Assembly (NCBI GenBank): GCA_013695465.1
Contig: JACDAL010000046.1
Location: 1 to 57,515, forward strand
Source: Actinomycetota bacterium
Lineage (GTDB): Bacteria > Actinomycetota > CADDZG01 > WHSQ01
Length of the DNA: 57,515 nucleotides
Direction: 5' to 3'
Part shown: piece after piece, positions 9,174-18,025 of the stretch
How the letters are laid out: each line of letters starts with the position of its first letter
How positions within the stretch are numbered: the first letter of the stretch is position 1
The notes under the pieces: model-generated
Told to the model about the DNA's origin: nothing
Database searches by the model: none
What the model saw: the letters and a program-made list of their open reading frames with translations, nothing else
Made by a program: the position numbers and the translations under genes

Positions 9174-9568
9174 GATAGTAGCGCGTCGCGTGCGAACACC
9201 CGACGCCGGGCCGAAAGCCGGTCTCGTGGCTCGACCTCAAACCGGGACAGAACCCGGTGTGAGCATCCGAGTCTACGAGTCGCTCGCCGGCACCCGCACA
9301 TGCTCGACAACCAGCTCGGGGCCATCAGCCGAGCGGCGCAAGACCGAGGCCGACGTCTGGGTCATGGCGCTGAGGGCCACGACCGCTCAGCAGATGCTTA
9401 CGGTTCTGTCGTGCTGCTGCTGGTAGACTGTACGCCCACGTGATCGCCCGTCAATGAGCACCTCGTCCTTCTCGCCGGCTTACTTGAACGCGCACAACCG
9501 GCACCTGCGTACGGAATCCGTACTCCAGCGCGCTCTGCGCGCGTTTCATTGCGTCGTTGGCGAAGCCC
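9174..9568. other. Gene-free stretch between glgC and the Gfo/Idh/MocA gene
   Basis: About 395 bp between two divergent genes. I see no credible coding sequence on either strand and no RNA gene. Both promoters should be here. The one structured element is the perfect inverted repeat at 9509-9523, described separately. GC-rich self-complementary sequence (GCGCGC twice) also lies at about 9529-9542. Confidence 0.6.
9509..9523. promoter_or_regulatory. Perfect 7-bp inverted repeat, candidate operator
   Basis: GTACGGA-A-TCCGTAC is a 15-base perfect palindrome with a single central base. It lies about 45 bp upstream of the ATG chosen for the Gfo/Idh/MocA gene. Spacing and symmetry suit a dimeric repressor or activator; no regulator gene lies nearby, so the binding protein is unknown. 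Confidence 0.4.
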
Positions 9569-10723
9569 ATGGTGCTCTCTAGCATCAGGGCTGCGGTGGT
9601 TGGAGTTGGATTCATTGGCGTGGCCCACGTCGAGGCGTTGCGACGCCTTGGAGTAGATGTGTGCGGTGTGGTGGGCTCGACGCCCGACCGGGCCCGCCGT
9701 AAAGCTGCCGCCTCGAACCTCCCACAGGTCTACGACTCCTTCGATGACCTCCTTAAGGACGCCGGCGTAGACGTAATCCACATTGCAAGTCCGAACTACG
9801 TGCATGCTCAACAGGCGGCGGCAGCACTCGCAGCCGGCAAGCATGTCGTCTGCGAGAAACCCTTGGGATTGAACAGCACCGAGACTTCCGAGCTGGTACG
9901 ACTGGCGACTGCCTCCGGCCTGGTAAACGCCGTCTGTTTCAACATCCGCTTCTATCCCCTGTGCCATCAGATGCGCTCGATGGTCGCATCGAATGAGATC
10001 GGTGAGCCGCGCCTCATCACCGGCTCCTACTTCCAGGACTGGTTGCTGTTGCCGAGCGACTGGAATTGGCGACTTATCCCGGAGCAGGCCGGTGAGCTTC
10101 GAGCGGTGGCCGATATCGGATCGCACTGGCTCGATCTGGCTCGCTTCATAACTGGGCGGCGTGTAGTCGAGGTAATGGCCGATCTCCACACACTCGTCAA
10201 GATACGACGCCATCCCCCCGCGCCTGTTGAGACCTTCGCATCGGCCTTCGACGACGGCGATCTCATCGAGGAGGAAGTGTTCTCAGACGATGCCTGCGGC
10301 ATCCTCTTGCGCTACGAGGACGGAGTACGCGGAGCGGTGACAATCTCGCAGGTTTCGGCCGGACGCAAGAACTCGCTTGACATTGAGGTGAATGGGTCTG
10401 TGGCATCAGTAGCGTGGGGTTCGGAGGACCCGGATCGTCTCTGGATAGGTCATCGCGGGCGACCCAACGAGATCCTCCAGCGCGATCCATCTCTTGTTGC
10501 TCCGGCAGCGAGTGCACTGATCGCCTATCCCGCCGGGCATGTGGAAGGTTATCCGGACACCTTCCGCGCCCTGTTCAGTGCCGTCTACTCGGACATTGAG
10601 CGCGGCAAGCCTTCCCCGACCCCCGCCTATCCGACGTTCGCCGACGGCCACGACGCGGTTTGCGTTACGGAAGCGGTGGCCCGCAGCAGCACAGAAAAGA
10701 GCTGGTCGGCCGTAGACCGATGA
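9569..10723 (+). CDS. Gfo/Idh/MocA family NAD(P)-dependent oxidoreductase
   Basis: About 384 residues. The N-terminal Rossmann fold shows AAVVGVGFIGVAHVEAL (dinucleotide-binding glycine motif), and the family EKP motif is present (HVVCEKPLGLN; its lysine is the usual catalytic residue). The C-terminal domain contains ADIGSHWLDLARF, with the conserved aspartate and histidine of the active site. Such enzymes oxidise or reduce sugars, inositols and derivatives; the substrate cannot be read here. I chose ATG at 9569; a TTG four codons upstream (9557) would also be possible. It is a single gene, with a decayed HNH gene converging on it. Confidence 0.9.
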   Translation: MVLSSIRAAVVGVGFIGVAHVEALRRLGVDVCGVVGSTPDRARRKAAASNLPQVYDSFDDLLKDAGVDVIHIASPNYVHAQQAAAALAAGKHVVCEKPLGLNSTETSELVRLATASGLVNAVCFNIRFYPLCHQMRSMVASNEIGEPRLITGSYFQDWLLLPSDWNWRLIPEQAGELRAVADIGSHWLDLARFITGRRVVEVMADLHTLVKIRRHPPAPVETFASAFDDGDLIEEEVFSDDACGILLRYEDGVRGAVTISQVSAGRKNSLDIEVNGSVASVAWGSEDPDRLWIGHRGRPNEILQRDPSLVAPAASALIAYPAGHVEGYPDTFRALFSAVYSDIERGKPSPTPAYPTFADGHDAVCVTEAVARSSTEKSWSAVDR

Positions 10724-10781
10724 CAATCCTCGTGACTCAATTAGTGCGACTTGTGCCGCCCCGGCCCAGAAGCGGAGCATT

Positions 10782-11702
10782 CTACGAGGTGTCGGGCGCC
10801 TCCGGCTCGACATCCCACAGGAAGCGAGAGAAGATGTCGTCGCACAGAGGCTCGGGCGCAGGCTCGAACACCAGCCCGTTGGGGCGGTAGAACACCGGGG
10901 GCGGCTCGGCCTTGCCGATCTTCATCTCCCAGCCCCCTTCGTGAACGAGGTAGTGGTGATAGCCGCACAGAAGGCAGAGGTTGTCGAGATCGGTGGGCCC
11001 GCCCTTGGTCCAGTGCCAGACATGGTGTGACTGCAGATAGCGCTTGCGATTGCAGCCGGGGAAGACGCAGCCCTGGTCCCGGGCCCGCAGCTGGCGCACC
11101 AGCCACCGGCTCACCGAGCGAGACACCCGCCCCATCCCAATAGCTTCGCCGTCGTTGTCGTGGGCCACGATCTGGAGGCGACAGTCGCAGCACGAGCGCC
11201 TCAGCGCCTCGGAGGAGAGCGCAAAGCCCTCCTCGGTCAGAGCCGAGCCCTCGAGCGCCACTAGAGCCGAGGCATCGGCGTGGACCACCACTGTGGCCCG
11301 GTCCGCATCCGAGTCGGCCGCCAGCGCCTGTCCGCAACAGCTCGACCAGGGCGTCGGCGGCACGCTGTGGCAGCGGGTCCCAGGTCCCGCTGGGGTTGCG
11401 CCCGATGCCGTGGGCGCACCGCTCCAGGGCCTGTACCACCGTTGCCCCCTGGTCTGCCCTGAGGTGGCCCCACAGCCTGACGCTGTTCTTGCGCTCGTCC
11501 CAGGTCCACCGCAGCGAGCGCTGCTGGTGGGCTTTGTCGTCCTCTTCCCTGGTCACCGGCCGGTGCCTCCGCACCAGCGACTTCAGAGCATTGAGGTTGA
11601 GCGCCACCGCCTGCTCCAAGAGCTCCGACTCGTTGTCCGGGGTCGCGATCGGAAGCAGGGCGGTGAGCTTGTCGAAGCTGAGTCTTTTCTGGGCGAAAGC
11701 TA
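10782..11702 (-). pseudogene. DUF222/13E12-type HNH endonuclease, 5'-truncated and frameshifted
   Basis: Two minus-strand frames together make one protein. The upstream part (about 11702 to 11340) encodes AFAQKRLSFDKLTALL and then the ATPDNESELLEQAV region of a DUF222 domain. The downstream part (about 11350 to 10782) continues in another frame through ARDQGCVFPGCNR, SHHVWHW, GGPTDLDNLCLLC and YHHYLVH, a complete HNH nuclease motif. The frames cross near 11340-11350. A stop codon sits just before the AFAQKRLSF segment, and no start or N-terminal DUF222 sequence precedes it, so the gene is truncated as well as shifted. Intact members are about 400-500 residues and are often repeated in actinobacterial genomes. 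Confidence 0.85.
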
Positions 11703-11911
11703 GTTAGTGAAGTGGAGCCGTCATGGATGTTCGAATAGCGGTGAGCATGCCGGAGATCGGGTTTGAGTGCAAGACCTCGGACCGGCTCGATCGCCACCGC
11801 ACCGATCCCGCCGGCAGGCGATACGGGTGAGCTTGAGTCTGATCTCCGGGGTTAGAGGTGTCCGCAGCCGACCTCGAGAGGGTCTCTGGTCGGCCGTAGG
11901 CTGGGGAGTCG

Positions 11912-12487
11912 ATGGCGATCAAGAAAGAACCGGAGCGGAACAATCAGGCGACCACGCCTTGGCGGACGCGTTCGTCGCGTCTGGTCCACAGAAACCCGTG
12001 GCTCTCCCTGCGGGAGGACATCGTGGAAATGCCGAGCGGAGACACGACCAACTACGGCGTAGTGACTCTCGGCAACTGTGTCGGAGTGCTTCCGTTCCTG
12101 GACGGCGACACTGTGTTGCTTATCCGTCAGTACCGTTACGTCGCAGGTATGGCGAGGTGGGAGATGCCCACAGGGGGTGTGCATTCAGAGGAACGCTTCG
12201 AGGACGCCGCTCAGCGCGAGCTTCTGGAAGAGACCGGATACCGCGCCGGCCATCTTTCCTACATCTCTTCGTTTCACACCAGCAAGAGCGTAGTGGACGA
12301 AACCGCGCATCTCTTCGTCGCGCGCCAGCTGAGTACCGTCGGGGGCTGGGCCGGCGGAGACTCCACAGAGTTCATAGAAGTCCGGCCCACTCCCTGGCAG
12401 AGCGTTGTCGAGATGGTGCGCTCAGGCGAGATCACCGACGCTATGACCATCATCGCCGCCCTTCAGGTCGCCTCTCGGCCTGATTGA
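11912..12487 (+). CDS. Nudix hydrolase, ADP-ribose pyrophosphatase-like
   Basis: 191 residues. A full Nudix box (GX5EX7REUXEEXGU) is present: it begins GGVHSEE, ends RELLEETGY, and has all catalytic glutamates. LIRQYRYVAGMARWEMPTGG just before the box is the arrangement seen in ADP-ribose/nucleotide-sugar pyrophosphatases (NudF-like), which cleave the diphosphate of ADP-ribose. The ATG at 11912 is preceded by a weak purine stretch. It is monocistronic, with no partner that narrows the substrate. Confidence 0.88.
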   Translation: MAIKKEPERNNQATTPWRTRSSRLVHRNPWLSLREDIVEMPSGDTTNYGVVTLGNCVGVLPFLDGDTVLLIRQYRYVAGMARWEMPTGGVHSEERFEDAAQRELLEETGYRAGHLSYISSFHTSKSVVDETAHLFVARQLSTVGGWAGGDSTEFIEVRPTPWQSVVEMVRSGEITDAMTIIAALQVASRPD

Positions 12488-12579
12488 AGCTTCGCCGCTC
12501 ACGTCACGGCTTTGGGTCCCCGCTGAGGCGGCCGGGTGCTCGCGTTCGTGTACCTGCAATTCGTCTTAAACGGTGCCGC

Positions 12580-13613
12580 TCAGGCCAGGTGGCGGGCAGC
12601 CGCCTCGGCCAGCAATCGCACCGTTCGGGCATCTCGTACTCGGCCCAACAGCGTCGTGACTCCGGCCCCCGCCCAGACCTCGAGCCGCTCTCGCACGCGC
12701 TGCACCGGCCCTGCGAGCGAGAGCTCGTCCACGAGCGCATCCGGGACGGACGCCACCGCCTCGGCCCTCTTTCCATCGAGAAACAAAGCTTGGACCCGTT
12801 CGGCCGCTTCCTCGTAGCCATACCTTCGAACAAGGGAGTTGTAGAAGTTCGCTCCCCGCGTTCCCATGCCCCCGATGTAGCGGGCGATTGTGGAGCGAAG
12901 AGCGTCTCGGCACTCGTCGAGGTCTTCGCCGATCGCAACCGGCACCACCGGGGAGACGTCGAAGTTCTCTCGAGACCGCCCGCCCGACTCGAATCCCCTC
13001 TCGAGCCCGTCTTCGAAGATGTCCCGATTCTCCGGAGAGTAGAACAGCGGCAGCCATCCATCCGCAACGCTCGCTGCGAGCGATACGTTCTTCGGCCCCA
13101 TGGCGGCGAGATAAATGGGCAGGTCCGCTCGCAGCGGGACCACCTCGGCCTTGAGAGGCAATCCGAGACCGCTTCCGCCGACGGCGGGGAGCCGGTAATG
13201 GACTCCCTCGAAGCGAACGGGATCCTTGCGCTGAAGGATGGCTCTGACTATGCGGATGTACTCATCGCTTCGCTCGAGGGGCCGTTCGAACCGCTCCCCG
13301 TACCAGCCCTCCGCAACCTGGGGGCCGCTGGTACCCAGGCCGAGCCGCATCCGGCCCCCGGTCAGGTGGTCAAGGGTGATGGCCGCCATGGCAACATTCG
13401 CCGGAGTGCGGGCCGGGATCTGCAGAATGCCGGTCCCCACCGCAATGCGATGGGTGTGAGCCGCGATCCACGTGAGCAAGACGAGCCCGTCCGAGCCCCA
13501 CGCCTCCGAAGTCCACACCGAGTCGAACCCGGCTCGCTCGGCCTCTTGTGCGACCGCCGTGAGGTCGGCCGGGGCGCGTTCCCAGTGCCCGACATGGATT
13601 CCTACGCGCATTT
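12580..13613 (-). CDS. LLM-class (luciferase-like), probably F420-dependent oxidoreductase
   Basis: About 343 residues from the ATG at 13613 (MRVGIHVGHWERAP); a GTG 13 codons upstream exists, but the family normally starts close to this beta strand. The TIM-barrel landmarks are AERAGFDSVWTSEAWGSD, IAVGTGILQIPARTP, LGLGTSGPQVAEGWYG and a PIYLAAMGPKN strand. These match actinobacterial LLM proteins that bind coenzyme F420 rather than FMN and reduce or oxidise an unknown substrate. AGAA-type purines sit before the ATG as a weak ribosome site. It is a single gene facing the Nudix gene. Confidence 0.88.
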
Positions 13614-13729
13614 GCTTCTCAGCCGCCAGAATGTTTGTGAAGATTCCCACATTGGCTCCTCAATGACGAACATAACAAGTGGCACCCTTTCCCTCCGGTC
13701 GGGCCAAGCCCGCCCCGCACGACGACGTG

Positions 13730-13897
13730 ATGCGGCTAATCACCGGAGTGCTGCTAACAGCGTTACTCGCTCTCCCCGTCACCGCACACGCCGTTCTTCC
13801 ACCCGAGTCCATGACTGCTGCAAAGCCGCACATCGTTTCCGACTCCGTTCCCTACGGAGCGCTGCGCAAGCGGCAGATGGCTCGTTACTCGAGGCTC
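13730..13897 (+). pseudogene. 5' remnant of a secreted N-acetylmuramoyl-L-alanine amidase-like gene
   Basis: ATG 13730 opens a convincing signal peptide (MRLITGVLLTALLALPVTAHA) followed by KPHIVSDSVPYG and RKRQMARYSRL. From memory this resembles the linker and first conserved stretch of actinobacterial peptidoglycan amidases, where RHYG would come next. That continuation is missing: from about 13885 the sequence becomes the antisense of the neighbouring minus-strand gene. It is best read as a gene front left by a deletion or rearrangement. A short functional secreted peptide is an alternative, since the frame stays open to 14032. Confidence 0.45.
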
Positions 13898-14742
13898 CTG
13901 CTGGTCGCGAGCTCGCGAGCGTCATCCGGTTTACGCTCGACGGGAGTCTCGGTAGGCGTGAGTGAGGCTCGTCGACGACCCCGCGCGGCAGCGGTCGCAA
14001 CTCCCAATCCGCCCACGAACCAGGCAAGGTAGGCCGGCCACGGCATCGAACGTGGATCGGTGTCGAGCGATTCCAACCTCTTGCGCAACGCTGTCACTGC
14101 CTGAGCAGTCTCCGAGGCGTTCGCCTTCACACCCCCGAGCTTCCTCAGTTGCTCGGCGGCTCCGAGATAGACACGGCTGTCACTCTGGCGCAGATCTTTG
14201 CGGAGCCGGGCGAGCGCCAGGCTTGTGCGATCAGTGGCGTCCTGGAGCTTCCGAGACGTCTGAGCGGCAAGGGGATCGTCCACGACCTCAACACGGGCGG
14301 GAATGAGGTTGCCCAATGGATTTCGGCAACCTCTGTCGCACAGCATGAGGTGGTACCGACCCAGAGATAACTCCGGAATCGTGAGACGAGCAGTCGAGCG
14401 CGCGATGTCCGTGTCCCATTGGGAAAGGTCCACGTCCCCGAGAAGAGTCATTTCCGCGGGCGGTTTCCACCAGCGCTTCGGTTGGGGCCGCGACATCGCC
14501 CATCGGAGGGCTTCTCTGTCGATACCCCTGACGAGATACGCATAGTAGTCACTGTTACTTGCCTTCTGAGCATCAACCACGCCCCGAAACCAGACCTCGG
14601 AGCGAACGGTGAGGGTCTCGCCGATGCCGAGGTGCTGCCCTTCCAGATCGATGTAGGACCACCAGCCCCCTCCGCCTGCGGCGGCGACAACTAGGCTGGA
14701 TAGGATGATCACCGCAATCAAGAGCAGCATTCGTAGGCGCAT
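13885..14742 (-). CDS. Hypothetical secreted or membrane-anchored protein
   Basis: About 285 residues from ATG 14742 (MRLRMLLLIAVIILSS), which gives a clean N-terminal signal peptide or anchor; an earlier in-frame start at 14778 would bury it behind charged residues. The exported middle has many tryptophans and a CDRGCRNPLGNL segment with two cysteines that could pair. A charged helical stretch follows (about 190-245), then a second hydrophobic segment (AYLAWFVGGLGVATAA) and a basic tail, so it is probably bitopic with most of the chain outside. I do not recognise the family. Its last codons overlap the amidase remnant on the other strand. Confidence 0.7.
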   Translation of the reverse strand: MRLRMLLLIAVIILSSLVVAAAGGGGWWSYIDLEGQHLGIGETLTVRSEVWFRGVVDAQKASNSDYYAYLVRGIDREALRWAMSRPQPKRWWKPPAEMTLLGDVDLSQWDTDIARSTARLTIPELSLGRYHLMLCDRGCRNPLGNLIPARVEVVDDPLAAQTSRKLQDATDRTSLALARLRKDLRQSDSRVYLGAAEQLRKLGGVKANASETAQAVTALRKRLESLDTDPRSMPWPAYLAWFVGGLGVATAAARGRRRASLTPTETPVERKPDDARELATSRSLE

Positions 14743-14833
14743 GCTGGACTCCTCACGAGCTTGTGTAACAAACCTCACGCGTTATAGACGCTCGCGAGCC
14801 CGCCCGGGTTCTCTCGATCCGAATCGAGTCAGT

Positions 14834-16126
14834 TCAGCAGGTGCACGCCTCGGGGGCCGAAGCCGCGATCAGGCAAGAATAGAGTTCGAGTAGCTCGGCG
14901 GCCGTGCGATCCCAGCTGAAGCGACGGGCAGAAGCCGCCGCGGCTTCAGAGAACGACAGGTGCAGTCGCTCATCGGCGAGGAGCGAGAGCAACCGGTCGG
15001 CCATCTTGGAAGGGTCGGCAGAGTCCAACAGCCATCCCGACATTCCGTTGTGCACCACGTACTTCAGCCCGCCCACCGCGGTTGCGACCACCGGGACACC
15101 ACAGGCATGCGCTTCGAGCGCCGCCAGCCCGAACGATTCGGTGCGCGAGCACACCGCGAGGACGTCTGCGGCCCGGTAGAGCTCCGGTAGCTCACCGTGA
15201 GGTTGGGGGCCGAGAAACTGCACTCGGGCGCCCAGCGACAGGTCGTCTGCCAACCTCCGCAGCCGAGCGAGCTCGGCCTCGCCAGCGGGCGTGCTCGGCC
15301 CGCCGACGATGATCAGCGCGAGCTCTCGATCCAACTGCGGAGCCAGCTCGGCGGCGGCCCGTACGGCAAGGCTCAGGCCCTTGAGCGGTTGGATCCTGCC
15401 CACGCACAGGATCACGGCATGCTCGGGGGTCAGTCCGAGCCTCTCGCGAGCTTCGGCCCGCTCATTACCGCCGGCATTAGGCTTGAAGACCGCGTGGTCA
15501 ATGCCGGGATGAATGATCTTCATGCGGTCGTGCATCGCCCCATAAAGGCATGAAAGCTGTTCCCACTCGTCGTCAGTGGAGGGAATGAGCACGTCCGCTC
15601 TGTTTATGACGCGTTCCTCGCCTTCGATCCTCGCCTGCGGCTCGGCAGTGTCGCCCGGTGCCAGATAGAGATTCTTCACGCGCGCCAAAGTGTGCTGAGA
15701 GTGCACCAGCGGCGCGCCCCATCTCTCTGCCAGAGGAATCGCCGCCAGCCCAGACTGCCAGTAGTGCGAGTGAACGATGTCGTAGGACGTCCTTTGCATC
15801 GCCGCAAAGTCCTGGACGCCTGCAGCGAACTCATCGATGTATTGGGCCACGGAGTGCTTGGGGATGACTCGGGGCGGGCCCGCATCGATCGAGATCACGC
15901 GCACGCCTTCGGAGATTCGGGCGATCCTGCCCCCTTCCGATGTCGCTCGGGTGAAGATGTCGGTGTGGATCCCGGCTGCGGCATGCGCCGCAGCGACCCC
16001 GCGTACGTAGACCGTCATCCCGCCGGCGTCGCCGGAGCCGGGTTCGGTGAGGGGAGAGGAGTGGTAAGCGAGCACGGCCACACGCCTCACGGGCAACATG
16101 GCGCTCGAAACCAGCCTCGGACTCAC
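14834..16126 (-). CDS. mshA: GT4 glycosyltransferase, MshA-like (D-inositol-3-phosphate glycosyltransferase)
   Basis: About 430 residues. The N-terminal EPGSGDAGGMTVYVRG loop is the MshA-type UDP-GlcNAc/acceptor-binding segment, followed by HSHYWQSG and SQHTL. The GT4 C-terminal half has VGRIQPLKG and the E-x7-E donor site (SRTESFGLAALEAHACG). MshA transfers GlcNAc to inositol-3-phosphate, the first step of mycothiol synthesis. I chose GTG 16126 because AAAGGG lies nine bases before it; ATG 16099 (MLPVRRVAVLAYH) is the other good candidate. No other mycothiol gene is visible, and a sucrose or trehalose-type GT4 cannot be fully excluded. Confidence 0.82.
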   Translation of the reverse strand: MSPRLVSSAMLPVRRVAVLAYHSSPLTEPGSGDAGGMTVYVRGVAAAHAAAGIHTDIFTRATSEGGRIARISEGVRVISIDAGPPRVIPKHSVAQYIDEFAAGVQDFAAMQRTSYDIVHSHYWQSGLAAIPLAERWGAPLVHSQHTLARVKNLYLAPGDTAEPQARIEGEERVINRADVLIPSTDDEWEQLSCLYGAMHDRMKIIHPGIDHAVFKPNAGGNERAEARERLGLTPEHAVILCVGRIQPLKGLSLAVRAAAELAPQLDRELALIIVGGPSTPAGEAELARLRRLADDLSLGARVQFLGPQPHGELPELYRAADVLAVCSRTESFGLAALEAHACGVPVVATAVGGLKYVVHNGMSGWLLDSADPSKMADRLLSLLADERLHLSFSEAAAASARRFSWDRTAAELLELYSCLIAASAPEACTC

Positions 16127-16172
16127 GCTTGTCACCCTTTGTTGCTCCAAACCGAGCTCTTCCTCCTGGCTC

Positions 16173-16226
16173 CCGAATCGACTGGGGCTCCCGGATCGTC
16201 TGGGGCTCCCGGGTCGTCTGGGGGAG
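16173..16226. repeat. Three tandem 18-bp repeats
   Basis: Units CCGAATCGACTGGGGCTC, CCGGATCGTCTGGGGCTC and CCGGGTCGTCTGGGGGAG follow each other without gaps and differ at a few positions. They lie in the leader region of the mshA-like gene, between it and the exporter gene. No coding sequence covers them convincingly. They could be a slippage-prone tract or repeated binding sites. Confidence 0.75.
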
Positions 16227-16272
16227 GATTCTACGAGGGCGTCGCCCCTCGTCCGACCTTCTCTGCAGCCTG

Positions 16273-16291
16273 AGCCCCGCTCACCGGGGCT
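16273..16291 (-). terminator. Possible hairpin terminator after the MFS exporter
   Basis: AGCCCCG-CTCAC-CGGGGCT forms a perfect 7-bp GC stem with a 5-base loop, about 30 bp beyond the exporter stop. There is no T run after it on the minus strand, so it may only be a weak or factor-assisted terminator. Confidence 0.4.
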
Positions 16292-16320
16292 GCGGCTGCA
16301 CTAAAGGCTCGGCGTTTAGA

Positions 16321-17925
16321 TCAAGCCTCTGCTGGGGCAGGGTCCCAAACCTCTTCTGCCGTTGCGGGTTCGAGGTCTGATTGTTGCTTGGTATCGGGCC
16401 CCGCCGCCTGCAGGCGACGCAGCATGCTCGCAGCGAAGACGGCAACGAGAATCATGAGGACACATCCGATCGTGGCGGTAAGCCGCAACCCGTGGGTGAA
16501 CGCGGCGTGAGCTGCGTCGACAAGCGCACCGCCGACCGGCTCGGGGAGTTGGTCCGCCACCATAAGAGCCCCTCCGAGGGTGTCGCGTGCGGCTTCGGCT
16601 GCCTCTGGGGGGAGCCCCTCCGGCAACGCGTCCGCCAGCGCACTGCGGTACACGGCGGTGCCGATGCTGCCGAGAACAGCGATGCCGAGCGCGCCGCCAA
16701 ACTCGGCGCTGGTTTCCGAGATTCCGGAGGCAGCTCCCGCCCGCTCGGGCGGAGCGGCGCTGATGATCAGGTCGGTGCCCAGAGTGAACACCGGGCCGAG
16801 TCCCAGGGACATGATGACAGATCCGGTAACTAGGAGCGTAAGTCCCGAGGTTCCTTCGACTTGAGCGAGGATCCCCAAGCCCAGGGCTGTGAGCACCAGG
16901 CCGACGCCCATCACGGAAGCGGGACGGATCCGTCGAACGATGACCGGGGCAAGCATGGAACTAACGATGAACGCACCGGACTGCGGCAGCATCCACACGC
17001 CCGCATTCAGGGGCGACAAGCCGAGAACCAATTGCAAGTACTGCGCGACATAGAGAAAGGTGCCGAACATGGCGAAGATGGCGAGCGTGAACGTCACCAA
17101 AGAGGCGCTGAACGCAGGTCTGCGGAAGAGCCGCACGTCGATCAGCGGATCGGCCAGCCTCCGCTGTCGCCGCACGAAGGTCACGCCGACGCCGATTCCG
17201 CATGCAATCGAGAGTGCCGGCAACATCCCCGGACCGTCCTGAGCGATCTGTTTGAGCCCGAAGATTACGGACAGGACTGCGACCAGGGACAGCGCCACGC
17301 TGGCTGGATCCGGCCGCCCCGCGGTCGGGTCCCGAAACTCCGGCAGCAGCACCGGGCCCAACACCAGCAGCACCCCCATAACCGGCACCGCCAGCAGGAA
17401 GACGGAGCCCCACCAGAAGAACTCGAGCATGGCTCCGCCGAGGAGCGGGCCGATTGCCCCGCCGACCGAGAAGCTTGTAATCCACACGCCGACGGCGACC
17501 GTGCGCTGATGCGGGTCGAGAAACATGTTGCGGATCAGTGACAGTGTGGACGGCGCCAGTGTTGCACCCGCCAGACCGAGCAAAGCGCGGGTCGCGATCA
17601 GCATCTCCGCGCTGGTTGAGAACGCGGCGAGCACCGAGGCAATGCCGAACGCACTTGCACCGATCAACAGCAGCCGGCGGCGACCTATCCTGTCGCCGAG
17701 TGTGCCCATCATGATGAGCGATCCCGCAACCATGAACCCGTAGATGTCGACGATCCACAGCAGCTGTGCGCTGCTCGGCTGGAGGTCTGCGCTGAGGCGC
17801 GGCACCGCAAGGTGCAGCACTGTCAGGTCCATCGCGTAGAGCACGCACGCAAGGGCGAGCACGGCGAGCCCGATCCACTCCCGCCGTCCGGCCCGAGGTG
17901 CGACCGCAGCCTCGTTCTGCGTCAT
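16321..17925 (-). CDS. MFS drug exporter, DHA2 (EmrB/QacA) 14-TM family
   Basis: About 534 residues. It begins MTQNEAAVAPRAG and has around 14 hydrophobic segments. Motif A is GTLGDRIGRRRLLL between TM2 and TM3, MDLTVLHLAVPRL is the DHA2-type TM1 motif D region, and the TM5 motif C region reads SFSVGGAIGPLLGG. Such proteins expel drugs or lipophilic cations using the proton gradient. The start is fixed by AAAGGAGG seven bases before ATG 17925; an earlier in-frame start at 17976 lacks this. An inverted repeat sits directly upstream, and a sigma factor gene is divergent. Confidence 0.93.
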   Translation of the reverse strand: MTQNEAAVAPRAGRREWIGLAVLALACVLYAMDLTVLHLAVPRLSADLQPSSAQLLWIVDIYGFMVAGSLIMMGTLGDRIGRRRLLLIGASAFGIASVLAAFSTSAEMLIATRALLGLAGATLAPSTLSLIRNMFLDPHQRTVAVGVWITSFSVGGAIGPLLGGAMLEFFWWGSVFLLAVPVMGVLLVLGPVLLPEFRDPTAGRPDPASVALSLVAVLSVIFGLKQIAQDGPGMLPALSIACGIGVGVTFVRRQRRLADPLIDVRLFRRPAFSASLVTFTLAIFAMFGTFLYVAQYLQLVLGLSPLNAGVWMLPQSGAFIVSSMLAPVIVRRIRPASVMGVGLVLTALGLGILAQVEGTSGLTLLVTGSVIMSLGLGPVFTLGTDLIISAAPPERAGAASGISETSAEFGGALGIAVLGSIGTAVYRSALADALPEGLPPEAAEAARDTLGGALMVADQLPEPVGGALVDAAHAAFTHGLRLTATIGCVLMILVAVFAASMLRRLQAAGPDTKQQSDLEPATAEEVWDPAPAEA

Positions 17926-17948
17926 CGTCCATCCTCCTTTCGCGTGAT

Positions 17949-17963
17949 TCTCAAGAATTGAGA
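17949..17963. promoter_or_regulatory. Inverted repeat upstream of the exporter, candidate operator
   Basis: TCTCAA-GAA-TTGAGA is a perfect 6-bp inverted repeat with a 3-base centre, only about 8 bp upstream of the AAAGGAGG ribosome site of the MFS exporter. Exporter genes of this family are often repressed by TetR or MarR proteins binding such sites; no such regulator is adjacent, so this is inference from symmetry and place. Confidence 0.4.
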
Positions 17964-18009
17964 CGCCGCCGAGCACCAGAACTCATCGTTCGCCCGTGAT
18001 GTTCCCATG

Positions 18010-18025
18010 CCACCGCCGGCGGTGG
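18010..18025. promoter_or_regulatory. 16-bp perfect palindrome in the exporter/sigma intergenic region
   Basis: CCACCGCCGGCGGTGG is fully self-complementary and sits between the divergent exporter and ECF sigma genes. It could be a protein-binding site or a cruciform-prone GC element. Its GC-only composition makes chance occurrence in this genome more likely than for the repeat at 17949. Confidence 0.3.

Noticed and set aside
9398-10213. 271-codon minus-strand frame opposite the Gfo/Idh/MocA gene
   Set aside because: The plus strand carries the Rossmann and EKP motifs; the opposite frame has no recognisable feature.
12484-13965. 493-codon plus-strand frame opposite the LLM oxidoreductase
   Set aside because: Low-complexity Arg/Pro/Gly-rich product typical of antisense frames in high-GC DNA.
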